NCBI RefSeq assembly: GCF_021531975.1
Contig: NZ_JAFBIY010000002.1
Span: forward strand, 62,001-126,000
DNA length: 64,000 nucleotides
Source of the DNA: Faecalicatena contorta
GTDB lineage: Bacteria > Bacillota > Clostridia > Lachnospirales > Lachnospiraceae
Direction: 5' to 3'
The position numbers and the translations under genes are program-made. The stretch's first letter is position 1. Each line of letters opens with the position of its first letter. Positions 17,954-27,378 of this stretch are shown piece by piece. A model generated the notes under the pieces. The model was not told where the DNA came from. It ran no database searches and was given only the letters and a program-made list of their open reading frames with translations.

Positions 17954-18814
17954 ATGAAACCAATCAAAGAAGGAAAAGTACGTGAAATCTACGATAACGG
18001 CGAAAGCCTGATTATGGTTGCAACTGACCGTATCAGCTGTTTTGATGTAATCCTGAATAATGAGGTTACGAAAAAGGGAACTGTTCTTACACAGATGTCA
18101 AAGTTCTGGTTTGATCTGACAGAAGACATTCTTCCAAATCATATGATTTCTACAGATGTAAAGGATATGCCGGAATTCTTCCAGCAGCCAAAATTCGATG
18201 GCAACAGTATGATGTGCAAGAAGCTTGAAATGCTTCCGATCGAATGTATCGTTCGTGGATACATCACAGGAAGCGGCTGGGCAAGCTATAAAGAAAACGG
18301 AACTGTATGCGGTATTAAGCTGCCTGAAGGTCTTAAGGAATCTGACAAGCTGCCTGAGCCAATTTACACACCATCTACAAAAGCTGAGATCGGTGACCAT
18401 GATGAAAACATTTCTTACGAGCAGAGTATCGCACACCTGGAAAAATATTTCCCGGGAAAAGGCGAAGAATACGCAGCAAAACTTCGCGACTGCACAATTG
18501 CACTTTACAAAAAATGTGCAGACTACGCATTAAGCCGCGGTATCATTATTGCTGATACAAAATTCGAATTCGGTCTGGATGAAAATGGAAATATCGTAAT
18601 CGGTGATGAGATGCTCACACCAGACAGCTCACGTTTCTGGCCGGCAGACGGATATGAGCCAGGACACGGACAGCCTTCCTTTGACAAGCAGTTTGCACGC
18701 GACTGGCTGAAAGCCAATCCGGACAATGACTGGACACTTCCAGAAGATATTGTAGAGAAAACAATTGCAAAATACCTGCAGGCATATGAGATGCTGACAG
18801 GAAAGCAGCTGTAA
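17954..18814 (+). CDS. purC: SAICAR synthase PurC
   Basis: Joins aspartate to CAIR in purine biosynthesis, using ATP. The 286-residue protein starts [20 protein letters not shown] and shows [35 protein letters not shown] and [16 protein letters not shown]. It stands alone on the plus strand, away from other pur genes, and is convergent with the fatty acid operon. The 168-base upstream gap has a 7-bp stem (17886-17892 with 17903-17909) and an AT-rich promoter zone; no purine riboswitch core was found. Confidence 0.95.
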   Translation: MKPIKEGKVREIYDNGESLIMVATDRISCFDVILNNEVTKKGTVLTQMSKFWFDLTEDILPNHMISTDVKDMPEFFQQPKFDGNSMMCKKLEMLPIECIVRGYITGSGWASYKENGTVCGIKLPEGLKESDKLPEPIYTPSTKAEIGDHDENISYEQSIAHLEKYFPGKGEEYAAKLRDCTIALYKKCADYALSRGIIIADTKFEFGLDENGNIVIGDEMLTPDSSRFWPADGYEPGHGQPSFDKQFARDWLKANPDNDWTLPEDIVEKTIAKYLQAYEMLTGKQL

Positions 18815-18833
18815 TTTAGCACTTCACAGCGCG

Positions 18834-18875
18834 AAATGGGGACGGGGTTTTTTCGAAAAAACCCCGTCCCCATTT
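18834..18875. repeat. Perfect 42-base palindrome, copy A of a dispersed repeat family; likely bidirectional terminator
   Basis: AAATGGGGACGGGG and its complement form a 20-bp perfect stem with six T/A pairs at the top and a two-base CG turn. It fills the gap between the convergent purC and marR-like genes and ends on the base before the marR stop codon. Its outer half (GGGGACG...CGTCCCC) matches the palindromes at 32951, 39187 and 48616, but the inner GGGG replaces TAGA. Confidence 0.85.
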
Positions 18876-19319
18876 CTACCCGCTGTAACCTTTGAAGAAC
18901 TCGGTCAGTGCGTCTAATGTTTTAAATAGTACCGGCAATTCTTCTTCGTCTAGTTTCTCCTTAATTGCCATTGTCATTTTATGATGATAATCCTCGTGAT
19001 GGCGATATGCTTTCTCGCCTTTTTCTGTAAGCTTGATATATACAACTCTTCTGTCCTGTTCTGTGCGGTATCGCTCTACATACTTTTTCTTCACAAGGTT
19101 ATTAATAGCAGTCGTCAGGGTTCCGACTGTAACATTAAGCTTCTTTGCAACGGAGGACATGTTGTTGCCTTCGCCGAGGCCGATTGCTTCGATAACGTGC
19201 ATATCATTATTACTGATATCCTTAAATTCTTCTGTAATAATTGCCTTTTCTTCCAGTCCCCAAATCTCATTGATCAGATTGACTAAAACGTAATTTATCT
19301 TTTTATATGCGTTATCCAT
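18876..19319 (-). CDS. fabT: MarR-family regulator, probable FabT
   Basis: 147 residues with a MarR winged helix (MSSVAKKLNVTVGTLTTAINNLVKK, wing RTEQDRRVVYIKLTEKG). In streptococci the MarR protein FabT represses the fab genes when charged acyl-ACP is present and sits in the same cluster. Here the gene is the last of the fab cluster, and two FabT-type palindromes flank the fabH promoter. The gene symbol rests on this context. It lies 68 bases after the preceding gene with TTGACA near its own start, so some independent expression is likely. Confidence 0.8.
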   Translation of the reverse strand: MDNAYKKINYVLVNLINEIWGLEEKAIITEEFKDISNNDMHVIEAIGLGEGNNMSSVAKKLNVTVGTLTTAINNLVKKKYVERYRTEQDRRVVYIKLTEKGEKAYRHHEDYHHKMTMAIKEKLDEEELPVLFKTLDALTEFFKGYSG

Positions 19320-19387
19320 CCTGCTATCCTTCCGTTTCGCTATGTTTCATTGCTTCTTTGTCTTTTTCATTTAATTATAAAACGCAT

Positions 19388-20452
19388 CTATTTGTCAAGG
19401 GTTTTCAAATCATTCATTACTTCTTTTACTGTTTCGAGACGCTCAGCCTTATAGGCATTGGCTCCACAGAACAGAAGTGCCTGATCGACTTCTCCCTTTG
19501 CCGCATGAATCAGTGCATCGGTAATACAATATGGGATTTCTGACGGATTGCATTTTCTCAGGCACCCATAGCATTTGTCACGGAGAATTATCTCTCCGTC
19601 CATCACTCTCTGCATCATTTGATTCTTTATGGCACGTCCCGGCATGCCAACCGGACTTTTTACGATAACGATATCTTCCTCCCTGGCATCCATATACGCC
19701 TGTTTATAACGGATATCTGCATCGCATTCCTCTGTCGTCACAAATCTTGAAGCTACCTGAACGCCGTCCACTCCCAGCTCCAGCGCATGTTTTACTTTAT
19801 CGGCAGTGTCAATTCCGCCTCCCAGTACTGTCGGAATCTTTTGTCCATACTTATCTTCATACGCTGCCTTGACAGCCAGAATCCGTTTTACTTCTTCTTC
19901 ATATGTCTGTTCGCTTTGATAGGCTTCCAGCTGTGCTTTATCAAAGCCAAGATGTCCGCCTGCCTTTGGTCCTTCGATAACAAGCAGGTCTGGTATGCAT
20001 CCGTATTTTTTATCCCAGTATTTTAATATGACTTTGGCGGATTTCTCAGTAGACACAATCGGTGCCAGCCTGACATCTGCATCACCTGCGATCGCCGGAA
20101 GTTCCGTCGGAAGTCCTGCACCGGATACGATCACATCTGCTCCTGCGTCAATCGCAGCCCGTACATATTCCTCATAATGGCGCATTGCAACCATCAGATT
20201 GAATCCGATGACTCCTTCTGGTGCGATTTCTCTTGCCTTTTTGTATTCTTTGTAAATAGCACGCAGGTTCGCCTCTTTTGTATTGGTTTCAAAATCTGGT
20301 TCCCGAAAACCAATCTGAGCAGCAGAAATGATTCCAATCCCGCCTTCTTTTGCAACCGCTCCTGCAAGGTTCCCCAGACTGATTCCGATTCCCATTCCGC
20401 CTTGGATAATCGGAACTCTTACTTCCATATCTCCTATCTTCAATGGTTTCAT
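19388..20452 (-). CDS. FMN-dependent nitronate monooxygenase / enoyl reductase-like protein
   Basis: A 354-residue TIM-barrel flavoprotein of the 2-nitropropane dioxygenase superfamily: IIQGGMGIGISLGNLAGAVA, GPKAGGHLG, and TVLGGGIDTADKV. FabK enoyl-ACP reductases belong to the same superfamily, and a clear FabK is already encoded at 27371-28309, so this one is a second, different paralogue in the operon. A Cys-rich C-terminal stretch (DKCYGCLRKCNPSEIPYC, five or so cysteines) is absent from ordinary FabK and could hold a metal or iron-sulfur site. Role in lipid synthesis is inferred from position only. Confidence 0.8.
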   Translation of the reverse strand: MKPLKIGDMEVRVPIIQGGMGIGISLGNLAGAVAKEGGIGIISAAQIGFREPDFETNTKEANLRAIYKEYKKAREIAPEGVIGFNLMVAMRHYEEYVRAAIDAGADVIVSGAGLPTELPAIAGDADVRLAPIVSTEKSAKVILKYWDKKYGCIPDLLVIEGPKAGGHLGFDKAQLEAYQSEQTYEEEVKRILAVKAAYEDKYGQKIPTVLGGGIDTADKVKHALELGVDGVQVASRFVTTEECDADIRYKQAYMDAREEDIVIVKSPVGMPGRAIKNQMMQRVMDGEIILRDKCYGCLRKCNPSEIPYCITDALIHAAKGEVDQALLFCGANAYKAERLETVKEVMNDLKTLDK

Positions 20453-20466
20453 CTTATCTTCTCCTA

Positions 20467-22191
20467 CTACAATTTTCGGAATCTCGTATAACGATGCTCT
20501 CTGAGCTCTTCATCCGACATCTGTGTATATTCCTTAAGGAATCTTAATATCTCCTCTTCCATCGGCCTTAACACCGTACGCAATGTGGATATGGAAAAGT
20601 CCTCCGGCTCTGCAAAGACCTTTTCTACTATACCCGCTTCGAACAGATCTTTTGCCGTAAGCCGCATTACTTCTGCCGCTTCTTTTGCCTTGCTGCTGTC
20701 TTTCCACAGAATACTTGCAAATCCTTCCGGTGAAAGAATGGAATAAACAGAATTCTCCAGCATCCATACTTCATCGGAAGTTGCCATAGCAAGTGCGCCG
20801 CCGCTTCCGCCTTCTCCGATGATGACCGATAAAACAGGCACTTTGAGCGCAGACATTTCGTAAATATTTCTGGCGATTGCCTCTCCCTGGCCACGCTCTT
20901 CTGCTTCCAGTCCGCAAAATGCTCCCGGTGTGTCAACGAAACAGATAACCGGACGTCCAAACTTTTCTGCCTGCTTCATAAGACGCAGTGCCTTTCGGTA
21001 TCCCTCTGGGGAAGGCATTCCGAAGTTACGCCGGATATTTTCTTTTGTATTTGTTCCTTTTGCCTGTGTGATAACAGTAACCGGCATGCCGTGAAATCTT
21101 GCCACTCCTCCAATGATCGCCTGATCATCACCGAATAACCGGTCGCCATGAAGCTCTATAAAGTCCGAAAATAATCCGTCAATATACTGGCTTCCTACCG
21201 GGCGATCCTGCATACGGGACAGCATAACTCTGTCCCAGGGCGCAAGCTTTGAAAATCGTCTTCCGGATGAAACAGCCTCTCCACAAACTGGTGCAGCATC
21301 CGAAATATCTTCCTTCGCTTCTTGCATTTCTGTCTCCTCATGAAGCTTTAGAATACGGGACAATGTTTCCTTCAGATTCTTTCGTTCCACAATGCCATCG
21401 ATAAAACCATGCTCCAGAAGGAACTCTGAGCGCTGAAATCCTTTCGGAAGCTTCTGCCCGATCGTCTGTTCAATGACTCTTGGGCCGGCAAATCCAATCA
21501 GCGCTTTCGGTTCTGCCAGAATAATATCTCCCAGCATGGCAAAGCTTGCCGTCACTCCGCCGGTCGTCGGATCCGTAAGCACACTGATATAGAGAAGTCC
21601 TGCTTCACTGTGACGTTTTAAAGCAGCTGAAGTCTTTGCCATCTGCATCAGGGATGTGATACCTTCCTGCATCCTGGCACCTCCGGAGCATGCAAATAAA
21701 ATGACCGGAAGCTTTTCTTTTGTAGCGCGTTCTACTGCTCTGGCAATTTTCTCGCCAACCACTTCTCCCATACTTGCCATCAGGAATCTCCCGTCACAGA
21801 CACCAATGACTGTCTCGCTTCCTTTGATCTTCGCCTTTCCGGTAATAACTGCTTCATCCAGTCCTGTCTTCTCTTTCAGTCCTTCCAGTTTCTCCGGATA
21901 TCCTTTATATTTCAGTGGGTTTCTGGTAGCAAGACCGGTATCCCACTCTTCGAAAGAACCCGCATCTGTTACCATTTCGATTCTCCGGTAAGCATGTACA
22001 CGGAAATAGCCGCCACACTGCGGACAGATGTAAAATCCTTTTTTTACATCTTCCGTAATGATGGCTGCACCGCACATATTACATTTTTTCAAAAGTCCTT
22101 CCGGCACCTCCGGATGTCCGGCTCTGCTGCGAATCTCATTTCTTCTGATCGTAGAATATTTTGTTTTTTTGAACATGTTATCCAATTTCAT
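20467..22191 (-). CDS. accDA: Fused acetyl-CoA carboxylase carboxyltransferase, AccD-AccA
   Basis: Transfers the carboxyl group from biotin to acetyl-CoA to give malonyl-CoA. The 574-residue chain begins with the AccD zinc ribbon (Cys37, Cys40, Cys56, Cys59) and the beta carboxyltransferase domain ([19 protein letters not shown]), then continues after about residue 300 into AccA ([43 protein letters not shown]). In most bacteria these are two genes, accD and accA. The reading frame is continuous through the junction, so the fusion is real in this sequence. Confidence 0.94.
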   Translation of the reverse strand: MKLDNMFKKTKYSTIRRNEIRSRAGHPEVPEGLLKKCNMCGAAIITEDVKKGFYICPQCGGYFRVHAYRRIEMVTDAGSFEEWDTGLATRNPLKYKGYPEKLEGLKEKTGLDEAVITGKAKIKGSETVIGVCDGRFLMASMGEVVGEKIARAVERATKEKLPVILFACSGGARMQEGITSLMQMAKTSAALKRHSEAGLLYISVLTDPTTGGVTASFAMLGDIILAEPKALIGFAGPRVIEQTIGQKLPKGFQRSEFLLEHGFIDGIVERKNLKETLSRILKLHEETEMQEAKEDISDAAPVCGEAVSSGRRFSKLAPWDRVMLSRMQDRPVGSQYIDGLFSDFIELHGDRLFGDDQAIIGGVARFHGMPVTVITQAKGTNTKENIRRNFGMPSPEGYRKALRLMKQAEKFGRPVICFVDTPGAFCGLEAEERGQGEAIARNIYEMSALKVPVLSVIIGEGGSGGALAMATSDEVWMLENSVYSILSPEGFASILWKDSSKAKEAAEVMRLTAKDLFEAGIVEKVFAEPEDFSISTLRTVLRPMEEEILRFLKEYTQMSDEELREHRYTRFRKL

Positions 22192-22206
22192 AGACTTTCA
22201 CCTTTA

Positions 22207-23550
22207 TTAAATCTCTTTGAGATTCTCAATAAACTCAATATCAATATCCCCGGACAGATACGCCGGATGATGCAATATCTCATACTGGTAGTCGACATTT
22301 GTATCCACTCCCTCGATGATTACTTCACCAAGAGCGCTCTGCATCTTTTGAATCGCTTCGTTTCTGTTTTTCGCCCATACGATCAGCTTTGCCACCATGG
22401 AATCGTAATATGGCGGAATCGTATAGCCGCTGTATATCGCCGAATCAATCCGGATCCCCTTGCCGCCCGGCAGATACATATCTGTAATCGTACCCGGGGA
22501 CGGGCGAAATCCTTTTGCCGGATTTTCAGCATTAATTCTACATTCAATGGCATGTCCTCTCAGATGAATATCCTCCTGACGGAATGCTAATTTTTCTCCT
22601 GAAGCAATGCGAATCTGCTCTTTGATCAAATCAATACCTGTTACCCACTCTGTCACAGGATGCTCCACCTGTATTCTTGTATTCATTTCCATAAAGTAGA
22701 AGCTTCCGTTCTTCTCTAACAGAAATTCTATCGTCCCGGCATTAACATAACCGGCTGCCTTTGCCGCTTTAATGGCAGCCTCACCCATTTTGTTTCTCAG
22801 CTCTTCTGTAAGAGCAATGGAAGGTGACTCTTCGATCATTTTCTGGTGGTTGCGCTGGATCGAGCAATCACGCTCTCCCAGATGCACTACATTTCCATAT
22901 GCATCTGCGAGAATCTGAAATTCAATATGCCGCGGATGTTCAACAAAGTGCTCGATATACATGGTATTGTCGCCAAATGCCATCTGCGTTTCTTTCTGCG
23001 CCGTCTGGAAGCTTTGCTCGAATTCCTCCGGCGTCTGCGCAACACGCATACCTTTTCCGCCACCGCCAAGTGCTGCCTTTACAATGACCGGATATCCGAT
23101 CTGTGCTGCAATCTGTGCCCCTTTTACTGCATCATAAATGGGCTCTGTACTTCCCGGAATGACCGGAACACCGGCTGCAATCATCGTATTTCTTGCTTTC
23201 TGCTTATTTCCAAGCTTTGCGATGATCTCCGAATTCGGACCGATAAAGGTAATGTTACACTGTTCACACAGCTCGGCAAATTTACTGTTTTCAGACAAGA
23301 ATCCAAAACCCGGATGAATGGCATCTGCACCACTTACGATCGTGGCACTGATAATGCGGTCCATACTGAGATAACTCTCCCTGGACGGCGCCGGTCCAAT
23401 ACAGATTGCCTCGTCTGCAAGCTTTGTGTGAAGTGCTTCTTTATCCGCTTCTGAATATACCGCAACCGTTTCAATTCCCATCTCTCTACAGGCCCGGATG
23501 ATGCGTACCGCGATCTCTCCCCGGTTTGCAATTAATATCTTCTTAATCAT
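22207..23550 (-). CDS. accC: Biotin carboxylase AccC
   Basis: Carboxylates the biotin on AccB using ATP and bicarbonate. Motifs: MIKKILIANRGEIAVRIIRA, the ATP-grasp glycine loop VKAALGGGGKGMRVA, HIEFQILADAYGNVVHLGER and EMNTRIQVEHPVTEW. 447 residues. The in-frame GTG at 23559 sits within the fabZ stop region; the ATG at 23550 is preceded by AGGTG and gives the standard N terminus. Part of the uninterrupted fab/acc operon. Confidence 0.96.
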   Translation of the reverse strand: MIKKILIANRGEIAVRIIRACREMGIETVAVYSEADKEALHTKLADEAICIGPAPSRESYLSMDRIISATIVSGADAIHPGFGFLSENSKFAELCEQCNITFIGPNSEIIAKLGNKQKARNTMIAAGVPVIPGSTEPIYDAVKGAQIAAQIGYPVIVKAALGGGGKGMRVAQTPEEFEQSFQTAQKETQMAFGDNTMYIEHFVEHPRHIEFQILADAYGNVVHLGERDCSIQRNHQKMIEESPSIALTEELRNKMGEAAIKAAKAAGYVNAGTIEFLLEKNGSFYFMEMNTRIQVEHPVTEWVTGIDLIKEQIRIASGEKLAFRQEDIHLRGHAIECRINAENPAKGFRPSPGTITDMYLPGGKGIRIDSAIYSGYTIPPYYDSMVAKLIVWAKNRNEAIQKMQSALGEVIIEGVDTNVDYQYEILHHPAYLSGDIDIEFIENLKEI

Positions 23551-23559
23551 GCCGGTCAC

Positions 23560-23988
23560 CTAACCAATCATAAATGTCAGTTCTGCACTGACAACAACTT
23601 TTCCGTCCACACTGGCGGTTGCTTCTCCCACACCGATCGGTCCCTTGCTCTTAATGATCCTTGTTTCCAGACGTACCTTGTCACCGGGAACGATCTTCCC
23701 TTTGAACTTGCATTTATTAATGCCTCCAAAGTACGCAATCTTCCCTTTATTTTCTTCCTGACTCAGAATAGCAACTGCACCTGTCTGTGCGAGCGCCTCC
23801 ACCGTCAGTACACCCGGCATAACAGGCTCCTGAGGAAAATGTCCCGCAAAAAATTCTTCTCTGTAAGAGACACATTTATATCCTACTGCATACTGTCCCG
23901 GCTCATAATCCTCAATATAATCCAGCAAAAGAAACGGATGTCTGTGCGGAATAATTTCTTTGATTTCATTAATATCCAAATGCTTCAT
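23560..23988 (-). CDS. fabZ: 3-hydroxyacyl-ACP dehydratase FabZ
   Basis: Removes water from 3-hydroxyacyl-ACP in each elongation cycle. The 142-residue hot-dog fold protein has the catalytic IIPHRHPFLLLDYI (His) and GHFPQEPVMPGVLTVEALAQ (Glu). No FabA or FabM is seen in the window, so how double bonds are introduced is not shown here. Confidence 0.96.
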   Translation of the reverse strand: MKHLDINEIKEIIPHRHPFLLLDYIEDYEPGQYAVGYKCVSYREEFFAGHFPQEPVMPGVLTVEALAQTGAVAILSQEENKGKIAYFGGINKCKFKGKIVPGDKVRLETRIIKSKGPIGVGEATASVDGKVVVSAELTFMIG

Positions 23989-24000
23989 AACTGGTCTCCT

Positions 24001-24423
24001 TTATTTCACTCTGAATAACGGCTGGTTAAATTCTACCGGCTGACCATTCTCTACCAGGATTTCTTCAATCACACCGTCATAATCGCTTTCAATCTCATTC
24101 ATAAGCTTCATCGCTTCTACAATGGCCAGTGTCTGTCCTTTTTTCACAATGTCGCCTACTTTTACAAACGGCTCTGCATCCTCAGAAGGTGCGGCGTAAA
24201 ACGTACCGACAAGCGGGGATACAACTACTTTTGTGCCCGTCTCAGGAACGCTTTCCTCAGCTGTGATAACACGCGCAGGAACTTCCGGTGAAACGACAGG
24301 TACAGATATCGTTTGGGATTCCTTCTTTAACTTGATCTTCACACCATTTTCTTCATAAGAAAATTCGGTAAGCATAGACGCAGATACCGCATTTACCAGT
24401 TTTAACAGATTCTCAAATTCCAT
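24001..24423 (-). CDS. accB: Biotin carboxyl carrier protein AccB
   Basis: Carries biotin between AccC and AccDA. The C-terminal biotinyl domain has [12 protein letters not shown] with the target lysine; a linker rich in Val, Pro and Glu separates it from the N-terminal helix. ATG 24423 ([13 protein letters not shown]) has GGAGG ten bases upstream and is preferred over the 7-codon longer frame. Confidence 0.94.
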   Translation of the reverse strand: MEFENLLKLVNAVSASMLTEFSYEENGVKIKLKKESQTISVPVVSPEVPARVITAEESVPETGTKVVVSPLVGTFYAAPSEDAEPFVKVGDIVKKGQTLAIVEAMKLMNEIESDYDGVIEEILVENGQPVEFNQPLFRVK

Positions 24424-24456
24424 TTTTCTATATTCCTCCATCAACCTGTGCGATGA

Positions 24457-25695
24457 CTAGGCTTCATACTTCTTAAGAAGCAGTGTTGCATTATGTCCGC
24501 CAAATCCCAGTGAATTGGTCAGAACATAATTCACCTCTTTTTCCACCGGTGCTCCGATCGCATAATTCAGGTCACATTCCGGATCTTCTTCTTTCGTTCC
24601 AACTGTCTGATGAATAAATCCTTCCTCAATGGATTTTACACAGATGATAAATTCAACTCCGCCTGCTGCTCCAAGGAGATGACCGATCATTGACTTTGTT
24701 GAGTTTATAACTACATCTTTTGCCGCTTCTCCCATCGCAACATGGATCGCACGTGTTTCAAACAGATCATTGTGATGTGTGCTTGTTCCATGTGCATTGA
24801 TATAATCAATCTGAGAAGGCTTTACACCGCCTTCTTCCATAGCAAGTGTCATTGCTTTGGCCGCACCGCTTCCATCTTCTGCCGGGGATGTAATGTGATA
24901 TGCATCACCGGTTGCTCCATATCCTGCAAGCTCTGCGTAAATCTTTGCACCTCTTGCTTTCGCATGTTCCAGTTCTTCCAGCATTACAACACCTGCACCT
25001 TCACCGAGTACAAAGCCATCTCGGTCTTTGTCAAACGGAATGGATGCACGCATCGGATCTGTGGAAGCAGAAAGTGCAGTGAGTCCGGTAAATCCGGCCA
25101 CTCCGGTCGGACAGATACAGCTCTCTGCTCCACCTGCAAGCATCATGTCTGCATCACCATACTGAATCGCACGGAATGCATCTCCGATACAGTTTGTTCC
25201 GGATGCACATGCCGTAACTACATTTGTACATTTACCACGAAAACCAAGCTGAATAGAAATATTTCCGGCAGCCATATTGGAAATCATGAGCGGTACCATT
25301 AGAGGGTGTACTCTTCCCGGTCCCTTTTCCTCGATTTTTTTATATTCTCTCTCCACTGTCTCCAGGCTTCCGATACCGGAACCTACGATTACACCTGCGC
25401 GGAATGCATCTTCTTTCGCAATATCCAGACCAGAGTCCTCATACGCTTCCTTTGCTGCTGCCACGGCATACTGCGCAAATGTTTCCATTCGCTTTGCAGA
25501 TTTGACATCCATACGTTCCTTTGCAACAAAGCCTTTTACCTCTGCCGCCAGCTTCACTTTATAATCTGTCGTATCGAATTTCGTAATCTCTCCGATTCCG
25601 ACTTTACCTTCTTTGATTCCTTCCCAGAACGAAGCAACTGTATTTCCAATCGGAGTTACCGCACCAAGTCCTGTTACCACTACTCTTCTCTTCAT
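24457..25695 (-). CDS. fabF: 3-oxoacyl-ACP synthase II FabF
   Basis: Elongating condensing enzyme of type II fatty acid synthesis. Motifs of the thiolase fold: VVTACASGTNCIGDAFRAI with the active-site Cys, the two catalytic His in INAHGTSTHHND and STKSMIGHLLGAAGG, and the C-terminal NSLGFGGHNATL. 412 residues, full length. Confidence 0.97.
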   Translation of the reverse strand: MKRRVVVTGLGAVTPIGNTVASFWEGIKEGKVGIGEITKFDTTDYKVKLAAEVKGFVAKERMDVKSAKRMETFAQYAVAAAKEAYEDSGLDIAKEDAFRAGVIVGSGIGSLETVEREYKKIEEKGPGRVHPLMVPLMISNMAAGNISIQLGFRGKCTNVVTACASGTNCIGDAFRAIQYGDADMMLAGGAESCICPTGVAGFTGLTALSASTDPMRASIPFDKDRDGFVLGEGAGVVMLEELEHAKARGAKIYAELAGYGATGDAYHITSPAEDGSGAAKAMTLAMEEGGVKPSQIDYINAHGTSTHHNDLFETRAIHVAMGEAAKDVVINSTKSMIGHLLGAAGGVEFIICVKSIEEGFIHQTVGTKEEDPECDLNYAIGAPVEKEVNYVLTNSLGFGGHNATLLLKKYEA

Positions 25696-25707
25696 TCTTA
25701 ACTCCTC

Positions 25708-26448
25708 CTACATGACCATTCCGCCGTCAACATGAAGCACCTGTCCTGTAATGTATCCTGCTGCCTCCGACGCAAGAAATGCAGCTGCCCCGGCAACATC
25801 CTCTGGCTTTCCAAACTTTCCGAGAGGAATCTGTGAAACGGATGCCTCTTTTACTTTCTCCGGAAGCACATCGGTCATATCTGTCTCAATGAACCCCGGG
25901 GCAATTGCATTGACTGTAATGCCGCGGGAAGCCATTTCTCTCGCCGCCGCTTTGGTCAGTCCGATGACACCTGCCTTGGACGCAGCATAATTCGCCTGTC
26001 CGGCATTTCCACTTACACCTACAACAGATGACAGGTTAATGATTCTTCCGCTTCTCTGCTTTAACATCTGTCGGCTTGCAAAACGAATCGTATGGAATGC
26101 TCCCTTCAGGTTCGTATTCAGAACGTCATCAAAATCCGCCTCTGACATACGCATCAGCAGTCCGTCTCTTGTAATGCCTGCATTATTGACAAGAATATCA
26201 AGTCTTCCGTATTCTTTTACAACATCAGAAATGAAGGTTTCGCACTTCTCATAATCCGAAACATCACAGCAATAGACGGAGGCATTTCCACCGGCTTCTT
26301 CGATCTCACGCTTTGTCTCCATTGCCTTTTCTTCAGATCCGTTGTAATTGATCACCACTGTAGCACCCATAGAAGCAAGTTTTTTGGCGATCGCTTTCCC
26401 GATTCCTCTGGATGCGCCTGTAACTACTGCTATTTTCTCTGTTAACAT
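25708..26448 (-). CDS. fabG: 3-oxoacyl-ACP reductase FabG
   Basis: NADPH-dependent short-chain dehydrogenase that reduces 3-oxoacyl-ACP. Cofactor loop TGASRGIGKAIA, NNAG motif (LVNNAGITRDGLLMRM), catalytic Ser in SSVVGVSGNAGQ, and the Tyr-x3-Lys motif YAASKAG. 246 residues. It starts immediately after the fabD stop with no gap, consistent with translational coupling. Confidence 0.97.
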   Translation of the reverse strand: MLTEKIAVVTGASRGIGKAIAKKLASMGATVVINYNGSEEKAMETKREIEEAGGNASVYCCDVSDYEKCETFISDVVKEYGRLDILVNNAGITRDGLLMRMSEADFDDVLNTNLKGAFHTIRFASRQMLKQRSGRIINLSSVVGVSGNAGQANYAASKAGVIGLTKAAAREMASRGITVNAIAPGFIETDMTDVLPEKVKEASVSQIPLGKFGKPEDVAGAAAFLASEAAGYITGQVLHVDGGMVM

Positions 26449-27378
26449 CTATCTGTCCTCCCCGAGCTGTTTAAGAACAGCATCTACATCTTCCCATTTT
26501 GCGATGTTGTACACCTTCGCATCACGGTTTATTTTCTTCATAAATCCGGCAAGTGTCTTTCCCGGTCCAATCTCTACAAATGTATCCACGCCTTCAGAGA
26601 TCAGGTATTCCATACTCTGCATCCAGCGCACAGAGGAGCTTACCTGATCCGCAAGAAGTGCTCTTGTTTCATTAATATCTTCGATCTTTCTTGCCGTAAC
26701 ATTTGTAATATACGGAACTGCAAGCAGATGCATCTGCACATTTTCCAGTTCTTTCTTAAGTTTCTCCCCAGCCGGGATCAGCATAGGTGAATGGAATGGA
26801 CCGCTGACGTTCAGCATGACTGTACGTTTGGCACCTGCCTCTTTTAATTTTACAGACGCCTGTTCCACTGCTTCTTTCTCCCCTGTGATCACAATCTGCC
26901 CCGGGCAGTTATAGTTGGCAATCGTCACTCCATTTATATCTGCAATATTTGTCTCAATCTCACCGGCATCCATTCCCATGACCGCACACATGGCACCTTC
27001 TCCTGCAGGGACCGTATTCTGCATCAGGATTCCTCTTTTTCGCACCAGACGGATGGCATCCATATCGGTCATCCCGCCTGCTGCCGCGATCGCAGCATAT
27101 TCGCCAAGACTTAATCCTGCGGTTACATCCGGCTTAAGTCCTCTTTCTTCTACTACTCTTGTCATAGCAAGACAGGTCGTTACTAAAGCCGCCTGTGTGT
27201 ATTCTGTCAGATCCAGTCTGTCATTTTCTTCAAAACACAGTGCTTTCATATCCAGACCGAGAGCTTCGGATGCCCCTTCATAGATACCCTTTGCCAGATT
27301 GCTGTTTTCATAAAAATCCGCTCCCATTCCGGCTTTCTGTGCTCCCTGACCAGGATAAAGAAATGCAATTTTACTCAT
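26449..27378 (-). CDS. fabD: Malonyl-CoA:ACP transacylase FabD
   Basis: Loads malonate onto ACP. The nucleophile motif GLSLGEYAA and the N-terminal FLYPGQGAQKAGMG are clear, and GPFHSPMLIPAGEKL provides the catalytic His. The frame opens at 27414, inside fabK, but ATG 27378 has GGAGGAAAAGG upstream and the family start (309 residues); it overlaps the last codons of fabK by 8 bases. Confidence 0.95.
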   Translation of the reverse strand: MSKIAFLYPGQGAQKAGMGADFYENSNLAKGIYEGASEALGLDMKALCFEENDRLDLTEYTQAALVTTCLAMTRVVEERGLKPDVTAGLSLGEYAAIAAAGGMTDMDAIRLVRKRGILMQNTVPAGEGAMCAVMGMDAGEIETNIADINGVTIANYNCPGQIVITGEKEAVEQASVKLKEAGAKRTVMLNVSGPFHSPMLIPAGEKLKKELENVQMHLLAVPYITNVTARKIEDINETRALLADQVSSSVRWMQSMEYLISEGVDTFVEIGPGKTLAGFMKKINRDAKVYNIAKWEDVDAVLKQLGEDR

